From positions 1,798,001 to 1,862,000 of the forward strand of contig NZ_CP082923.1 in the NCBI RefSeq assembly GCF_019931575.1: a stretch of 64,000 bases of DNA. Direction: 5' to 3'. The notes beneath the pieces are model-generated. The model did no database searches and was not told where the DNA came from. It was given only the letters and a program-made list of their open reading frames with translations. Positions 59,113 through 64,000 of this stretch are shown piece after piece. The position numbers were made by a program, and so were the translations under genes. The DNA is from Caulobacter segnis. GTDB lineage: Bacteria; Pseudomonadota; Alphaproteobacteria; Caulobacterales; Caulobacteraceae. Positions within the stretch are counted from its first letter, which is position 1, and each line of letters begins with the position of its first letter.

Positions 59113-61500
59113 ATGTCGATCCAAAAATCGCGCCTGAAGCAAGGTCTGGCCTTCCTGTTCTCCAGCAGCATGCTGCTGACCGTCGCCCAGGCCGCCCACG
59201 CCGCCGATCTGGTCGCCGCCGAGCCGGCCGCCGACGAGCCCCGCATCGAGGAGGTGATGGTCACCGCTCGCAAGCGCTCGGAGAACGTCCAGACCGTCCC
59301 GACCCCGGTGACGGTGATCTCGGGCAATGAGATCCAGCGCCAGAACCTGCTGAACTTCACCAACTTCCAGTACAAGTTCCCGGCCTTCTCGGTCTACCTG
59401 ACCAACCCGAAGCAGCAGAACCTGGGCATCCGGGGCATCGGCAACAACGGCTTCAACACCGACGGCATCGACGGCTCGGTCGGCATCTTCGTCGACGGCG
59501 TCTATACCGGCCGCCAGGGCATGGTCAGCGGCGACTTCAGCGACCTGGCCGACATCGAGCTGCTGCGCGGCCCGCAGGGCACGCTGTTCGGCAAGAACAC
59601 CACGGCCGGCGCGGTGATCATCAACTCCAAGCTGCCCAGCTTCACGCCGGAAGGTTCGGTCGAGGCGACCTTCGGCGAGGAGAACCTGCGCCAGTTCAAG
59701 GTCAGCGCCTCGGGTCCGATCCTGGGCGACAGGCTGGCCGGCCGCATCTCGGCCTTCTACAGCGACAAGGACGGCAACTATCCCAACCGCGCCGGCGGCC
59801 CGGCCGCCAACGCCCGTCAGGGCGAGGGCGTGCGCGCCCAGTTCCTCGCCAAGGTCGGCGACGACGTCACCTTCCGCCTGATCGCCCAGCATACCGAGCA
59901 GAACTTCAACTCGATCGGCCCGGTGACCCTGTCGGTCTATAACCCCGCCGCCCTGCAGGCGCGCATGACCGCCGCCGGCTACACCCTGCTGGTCAGCGAC
60001 GCCGACAAGCGCGAGGTCAATATCGACGCCCCGCTGACGGCCACCACCCACGCCAACCTGGTCAGTGGCGAGCTGAACTGGGACCTGGGCGAGAAGGGGA
60101 CGATCACCTCGATCAGCGCCTTCCAGAACTGGACCTGCTTCACCAACAACGACAACGACTACACCCAGCTGAACGCCATTCCCGACTACGGCTCGTGCAA
60201 CGTCGAGCGCCAGTACTCCCAGGAGCTGCGCTGGGCCTCGCCCAAGGACAAGCCGGTCGAGGCGGTGGTCGGCACGTTCCTGTCGACCCAGTATCTGGGC
60301 GTGAACTCGCGCATCCGCTTCGGCAACCAGTACTACATCTGGGCGGCCAACCCGTCGGCGGCGGCCTTCCCGACCCTGAACGGCAAGACCTGGGCCCAGG
60401 GCGCCTACGCCGAGGCCGTGGCCGGTTTCGGCATGCGCTCGTACGCCAGCTTCCACACCGACACGGCGGCGGTCTTCGGCAACGTCGTCTGGCATCCGGA
60501 CGCGGACCGCAAATGGTCGGTGAACCTGGGCCTGCGCCAGACCTGGGAAGACCGCGACTACGCCTATAGCGGCTGGGTCGAGAGCAACCTGGGCGGCCTG
60601 ACCCAGGCCCAGATCACCGCCATGTCGGCCGCCGGCGCCAACGCCCAGCTGGGCCGCGCCACGGACTCGCTGAAGGACAAGTCGCTGTCGGGCCAGGTCG
60701 GCGTCAGCTATCGCCCGACCGAGGACTTCATGGCCTATGTCACCGCCGCGCGCGGTCACAAGTCGGCCGGCTTCAACCTGCTGCCCTTCGACCCCGCCAC
60801 GGCGATCTACGGCGCCAAGCAGGACGTCGACGGCGAGACCTCGGACAATGTCGAGGCCGGCTTCAAGAGCGAGTGGTTCGACCGCCGCCTGCTGCTGAAC
60901 GTCACGGCGTTCAACACCGAGGTGAAGGACTACCAGGCCAACCAGGCGATCGGCGTCGGCAACACCGCCGTCCGCTTCCTGGCCAATGTCGGCTCGTTGC
61001 GCTCGCGCGGCGTCGAGGTCGAGAGCGAGGCGCGCCTGGGCGAGCTGCGCGTGAAGGGCCTCGTCGGCTACAATGAGGCCACCTACAAGAGCTTCCACAA
61101 CTCGGTCTGCCCGGCCCAGTCGACGGCCCTGACCTGCGACCTGACCGGCCGCCAGGTCGCCTGGGCCCCGAAGTGGACCAGCAGCGTCACGGTGAACTAC
61201 GAGCACGCGTTCGTGTCGGGCACGACGACCTACGCGACCTTCGACGCCAACTGGCGCTCGACCCAGAACACCACGATCACCCTGGATCCGGCGGCGCAGA
61301 TCAAGAGCTACGCCCTGGCCAACCTGCGGGTCGGCACGCGGTTCATGGACGACAGCGTGGATGTCCAGGTCTGGGCCGAGAACCTCGCGGACAAGGCCTA
61401 CTACATCAACCTGCTGGGCCTGACGAAGTCGACGGGCATCATCCAGGGCTATCCGGGCAACCCGCGCACGGTGGGCGCCACGATCCGCTACCACTTCTAA
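59113..61500 (+). CDS. TonB-dependent receptor
   Basis: A 795-residue outer-membrane receptor. The signal peptide ends at AAHA-A (about 31), then EEVMVTARKRSENVQTVPTP (TonB box and plug start), NLGIRGIGNNGFNTDGIDGS, IELLRGPQGTLFGKNTTAGA, and a barrel ending VGATIRYHF. No STN domain. The next gene starts 9 nt later, so the two are one operon. Plug features resemble receptors for iron complexes or small organics; ligand unknown. Confidence 0.92.
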   Translation: MSIQKSRLKQGLAFLFSSSMLLTVAQAAHAADLVAAEPAADEPRIEEVMVTARKRSENVQTVPTPVTVISGNEIQRQNLLNFTNFQYKFPAFSVYLTNPKQQNLGIRGIGNNGFNTDGIDGSVGIFVDGVYTGRQGMVSGDFSDLADIELLRGPQGTLFGKNTTAGAVIINSKLPSFTPEGSVEATFGEENLRQFKVSASGPILGDRLAGRISAFYSDKDGNYPNRAGGPAANARQGEGVRAQFLAKVGDDVTFRLIAQHTEQNFNSIGPVTLSVYNPAALQARMTAAGYTLLVSDADKREVNIDAPLTATTHANLVSGELNWDLGEKGTITSISAFQNWTCFTNNDNDYTQLNAIPDYGSCNVERQYSQELRWASPKDKPVEAVVGTFLSTQYLGVNSRIRFGNQYYIWAANPSAAAFPTLNGKTWAQGAYAEAVAGFGMRSYASFHTDTAAVFGNVVWHPDADRKWSVNLGLRQTWEDRDYAYSGWVESNLGGLTQAQITAMSAAGANAQLGRATDSLKDKSLSGQVGVSYRPTEDFMAYVTAARGHKSAGFNLLPFDPATAIYGAKQDVDGETSDNVEAGFKSEWFDRRLLLNVTAFNTEVKDYQANQAIGVGNTAVRFLANVGSLRSRGVEVESEARLGELRVKGLVGYNEATYKSFHNSVCPAQSTALTCDLTGRQVAWAPKWTSSVTVNYEHAFVSGTTTYATFDANWRSTQNTTITLDPAAQIKSYALANLRVGTRFMDDSVDVQVWAENLADKAYYINLLGLTKSTGIIQGYPGNPRTVGATIRYHF

Positions 61501-61509
61501 GGAGCCGAC

Positions 61510-63000
61510 ATGTCGCGTCGTCGCCTCGCCGGAACCGTCGCGTGCCTGATGGCCCTGGCCCTGACCCTCGCGGGAGGCGCGGCGGCCCAGTCGTCGACCT
61601 ATGTCACGCCCCACTGGGACCAGACCCCCGGCGACGTGACGGTGGCCTTCGGCGGCAAGACCTATGTCAACCACGGCCTCGTGGCCGTGGGCTGGCTGCC
61701 GGCGGCGACGCGCGACTTCAACAACGAGACCCTGGGCTCGTTCTCGAGCATGGCGCTGTCGGGCTGGAAGCGGAACGCGGACGGGTCCTATGCCGGGACC
61801 CTCCGCACCCTGCCGGACCGGGGCCCCAACAATGTCGGACCGTTCGCCGGCACGACCGACTACGCCAACCGCGTCCACGAGCACGCAATCCGGCTGGTCC
61901 CGGGCAAGGGGCTGTCGATCGTCCCGACCGGCGGCTTCCTGCTGAAGGACCAGACCGGAGCGCCGTTCACCGGCATGGATCCGGCCTCCAACCTCATCGA
62001 GCGGGGCGGCTCGCGCTATCCCTCGCCGGCCAGCGGGGAAGGGGCGGGCAGGATCAGCCTGGACAGCGAGGCCATCGCCTGGCTGCCGGATGGGCGCTTC
62101 TACGTCTCCGACGAGTACGCGGCGGGGATCTATCTGTTCGACAAGACCGGCAAGCTGACCGGGGTCATCGAGACCGTCCCGGCGCTGAAGCCGATGAAGA
62201 AGGGCGTGCTGGACTTCGGGGCCGAGAAGGCGCCGACCACCGGCCGCCGCAACAATCAGGGCCTGGAGGGGCTGACGATCAGCCCCGACGGGACGCGCCT
62301 GATCGCCGTGCTGCAGAGCGCGGCCATGCAGGACCAGGGCTCCAGCGCCGCCACCCGCAACAACACCCGCGTGCTGGTCTACGACATCAGCCGGACCCGG
62401 CTGCCCAAGGCCCCGATCGGCCATTACGTGCTGCAGCTGCCGACCGTGCGCGAGAGCGGCGACGGCCAGGGCGCCGACATCACCGCCGCCCAGTCCGAGG
62501 CCCTGGCGCTGAGCGACACGCGCCTGCTGGTCCTGGCCCGCGACGGCAATGGCCGGGGCAAGGGCACCGCCAATGCACCGGTGTACAAGAGCATCCTGCT
62601 GGTCGACCTCGCTGACGCCCGGAACCTCGTGGGCGCGCCCTACGAGCAGGGCGTGGCGCCCATCGCCAGGGACGGCGTGCTGAACCCCGACATCAAGCCG
62701 GCCGCCCAGGCCGAGCTGGTCAACATCCTCAACCCGCTCCAGTTGGCCAAGTTCGGGGTGAACCTGTCGGTCAATCCGTCGACCCCGACCAGCCTGCCCG
62801 AGAAGATCGAGGCGATGGCCCTGGCGCCGACCCTGGACGGGACCGGCGACGTATTCCTGCTGGTCGGCTCGGACAACGACTTCGCCACCGCCAAGGGCCG
62901 GGTGAACGGCCAGGACTTCGACGCGTCGCTGAAGGGCGCGACGGGGACCGGCGACAACGACAACCTGGTGCTGGTCTACCGCCTGTCGCTGCCGAAGTGA
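61510..63000 (+). CDS. Secreted esterase-like / phytase-like domain protein
   Basis: A 496-residue exported beta-propeller protein with a signal peptide (ending GGAAAQ). Its features match the esterase-like activity of phytase family (PF13449): the GSFSSMALSGWKRN opening, LPDRGPNN, SEAIAWLPDGRFYVSDEY, QGLEGLTISPDGTRLIAVLQ and IEAMALAPTL. It is translationally close to the receptor (AAGGAG before ATG), so it probably processes the ligand or sits with it in the periplasm. Enzyme activity is uncertain. Confidence 0.87.
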   Translation: MSRRRLAGTVACLMALALTLAGGAAAQSSTYVTPHWDQTPGDVTVAFGGKTYVNHGLVAVGWLPAATRDFNNETLGSFSSMALSGWKRNADGSYAGTLRTLPDRGPNNVGPFAGTTDYANRVHEHAIRLVPGKGLSIVPTGGFLLKDQTGAPFTGMDPASNLIERGGSRYPSPASGEGAGRISLDSEAIAWLPDGRFYVSDEYAAGIYLFDKTGKLTGVIETVPALKPMKKGVLDFGAEKAPTTGRRNNQGLEGLTISPDGTRLIAVLQSAAMQDQGSSAATRNNTRVLVYDISRTRLPKAPIGHYVLQLPTVRESGDGQGADITAAQSEALALSDTRLLVLARDGNGRGKGTANAPVYKSILLVDLADARNLVGAPYEQGVAPIARDGVLNPDIKPAAQAELVNILNPLQLAKFGVNLSVNPSTPTSLPEKIEAMALAPTLDGTGDVFLLVGSDNDFATAKGRVNGQDFDASLKGATGTGDNDNLVLVYRLSLPK

Positions 63001-63058
63001 GCTTGACCCCGGACCGGGCGCCGCTTACCGCCGGAGCCATGCATCCGGGGAGCCAGCC

Positions 63059-63463
63059 TTGACCCTTCTGCGCGAGGCCGACGACACGGCGGCGGTGGTC
63101 GTCTGCAATACCTGCCGGATCTCGGCCGAGGAGCGCGAGACGCCGGACGGCGTGCGCGGCGGGGCGCTGCTGGCGGCGGCGCTGCGCGAGCTCGCGCCCG
63201 GAACCGGCGTGGCGATCCAGGAGATGCCGTGCCTGTTCAACTGCACGCAGCACTGCTCGATCCATCTGCGGGCGCCGGGCAAGATCGGCTATGTCCTGGG
63301 CCGGTTCGAGCCGACACCTGAGGCCGCGCGGGCCATCCTGGACTACGCGGTCGCCTACGCCGCCAGCGCCGAGGGCGTGGTGCCCTACCGCCAGTGGCCC
63401 GAGGGCGTGAAGGGCCACTTCATCGTCCGCGTGCCGCCGGCGGGCAAGCTGGTGGCGGACTAG
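63059..63463 (+). CDS. DUF1636 family protein
   Basis: A 134-residue protein. VVCNTCRISAEER and the cysteine cluster EMPCLFNCTQHCSIHL suggest a thioredoxin-like ferredoxin or metal site, as in DUF1636. GKIGYVLGRFEP is also typical. The start is TTG with GGGGAG upstream. An out-of-frame ATG 20 nt earlier opens only seven codons that stop within the start region. Metal or cofactor handling is inferred from family context. Confidence 0.82.
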   Translation: MTLLREADDTAAVVVCNTCRISAEERETPDGVRGGALLAAALRELAPGTGVAIQEMPCLFNCTQHCSIHLRAPGKIGYVLGRFEPTPEAARAILDYAVAYAASAEGVVPYRQWPEGVKGHFIVRVPPAGKLVAD

Positions 63464-63486
63464 AAAGCGGCCCTTCGGTCAGGGTT

Positions 63487-64000
63487 CTAGAGATCGGCCC
63501 AGAGCGGCTGGTCGGCGATCAGCACGCGGTCCATCAGGCGCGGGAAGTCGCCATAGTCGCGGATGGCGATGTGCACGGCCGCGCGGTTGTCCCAGAAGGC
63601 CACCGAGCCGGGCCGCCACTTGAAGCGCACCTGGAATTCGGGCTTGCGGTACTGGTCCAGGATCTCGGTCAGCAGCGCGTTGCTCTCCGCGCGGTCCAGC
63701 CCCAGGATCTGGGGCTTCTGGGTGAAGTTCACCCACAGGATCGCGGCGCCGGTCTCGCGGTGCTTGCGGACGATCGGATGGGCGACGATCGGATAGTCGT
63801 GGCCCGAGGCCAGCAGGGCGTCGCGGAAGTCGTGCGTGACGTGCAGGCCCTCCAGGCGGGCCTTCTGCTCGGGCTTCAGCGCCTCATAGGCCGCGCCGGC
63901 GTCGACCCAGATCGTGTCGCCGCCGACGTCGGGCAGGTTGATCGCCCGCAGCACCGCCCCCCAGGTCGGCACCAGGCGCCAGCTGGTGTCGCTGTGATAG
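63487..64000 (-). CDS. TauD/TfdA-family dioxygenase, C-terminal part (5' end outside window)
   Basis: The frame runs off the right edge; about 171 codons are present. YHSDTSWRL at the edge is the H-x-D iron-binding motif of Fe(II)/2-oxoglutarate dioxygenases. NRAAVHIAIRDYGDFPRLMD, with Arg in LMDRV, provides the distal His and the 2-oxoglutarate-binding Arg. WVNFTQKPQILGLDR is typical of TauD-like alkylsulfonate or alkylsulfate dioxygenases. Convergent with the DUF1636 gene. Substrate unknown. Confidence 0.9.
   Translation of the reverse strand, partial: YHSDTSWRLVPTWGAVLRAINLPDVGGDTIWVDAGAAYEALKPEQKARLEGLHVTHDFRDALLASGHDYPIVAHPIVRKHRETGAAILWVNFTQKPQILGLDRAESNALLTEILDQYRKPEFQVRFKWRPGSVAFWDNRAAVHIAIRDYGDFPRLMDRVLIADQPLWADL

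Noticed and set aside
58936..62424. Long minus-strand open frame (about 1,160 codons)
   Set aside because: Antisense to the TonB receptor and phytase-like genes; composition is that of a GC-skewed shadow frame and no domain is visible.
63039..63062. Seven-codon leader peptide before the DUF1636 gene
   Set aside because: An ATG opens seven codons ending over the TTG start. There is no attenuator structure or amino-acid bias, so chance is the simplest reading.

Overview
The window is GC-rich, gene-dense alphaproteobacterial DNA, almost certainly Caulobacter or a very close relative. Support comes from a 900-residue protein with the layout of the polarity factor TipN, three large TonB-dependent receptors, two promoters of the alphaproteobacterial EcfG/SigT type, and many short palindromic intergenic repeats. 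I see no rRNA, tRNA, CRISPR array, prophage or transposase gene. The two edge genes (a DUF4010 protein on the left, a TauD-like dioxygenase on the right) are cut by the window.

Layout. 0-10 kb: metG, an MFS transporter, the sulfate-activation pair cysD-cysNC, tipN and a sugar-phosphate transferase. 10-23 kb: a hexuronate catabolic block with uxaA-uxuB divergent from a LacI-type regulator, then uxaC-kduI-kduD, ppc, and eda-kdgK. 23-32 kb: small and accessory genes, including a membrane-anchored LuxR-type regulator, a prolyl aminopeptidase, a Phd/VapC toxin-antitoxin pair, a CPA2 antiporter and a stress-related group with two EcfG-type promoters. 32-39 kb: a flavin-dependent halogenase homologue, a PQQ-type sugar dehydrogenase, a Gfo/Idh oxidoreductase, and a hydratase-exuT pair. 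39-49 kb: a BlaI-type repressor, otsB-otsA, a TonB receptor, a GH15 enzyme and two peptidoglycan enzymes. 49-53 kb: a broken GIY-YIG nuclease gene between inverted palindromes, a GFA protein, pstS with a triple Pho box, and arsC. 53-64 kb: an ECF sigma/FecR/TonB receptor set followed by periplasmic trehalase, then a second receptor with a phytase-like protein, a DUF1636 protein and the TauD-like gene.

How the parts fit. One palindromic operator (core TGACACCGGT, best copy TGACACCGGTGTCA) occurs in front of uxaA/lacI, uxaC, eda-kdgK (twice) and, 16 kb or more away, the hydratase-exuT pair. I read this as one LacI-family regulon covering hexuronate import, isomerisation, reduction, dehydration, phosphorylation and aldol cleavage. 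Trehalose is a second theme: synthesis (otsBA), a GH15 enzyme and a secreted trehalase next to an ECF-controlled receptor.

The most unusual structural signal is the set of dispersed palindromes. Five copies of a 31-nt hairpin are present, and one inverted pair brackets a GIY-YIG nuclease gene inactivated by one amber codon. A second repeat class has a fixed first hairpin and a second hairpin that changes sequence but keeps its pairing. These could be non-autonomous elements, with the GIY-YIG protein as a candidate partner; that link is inference.
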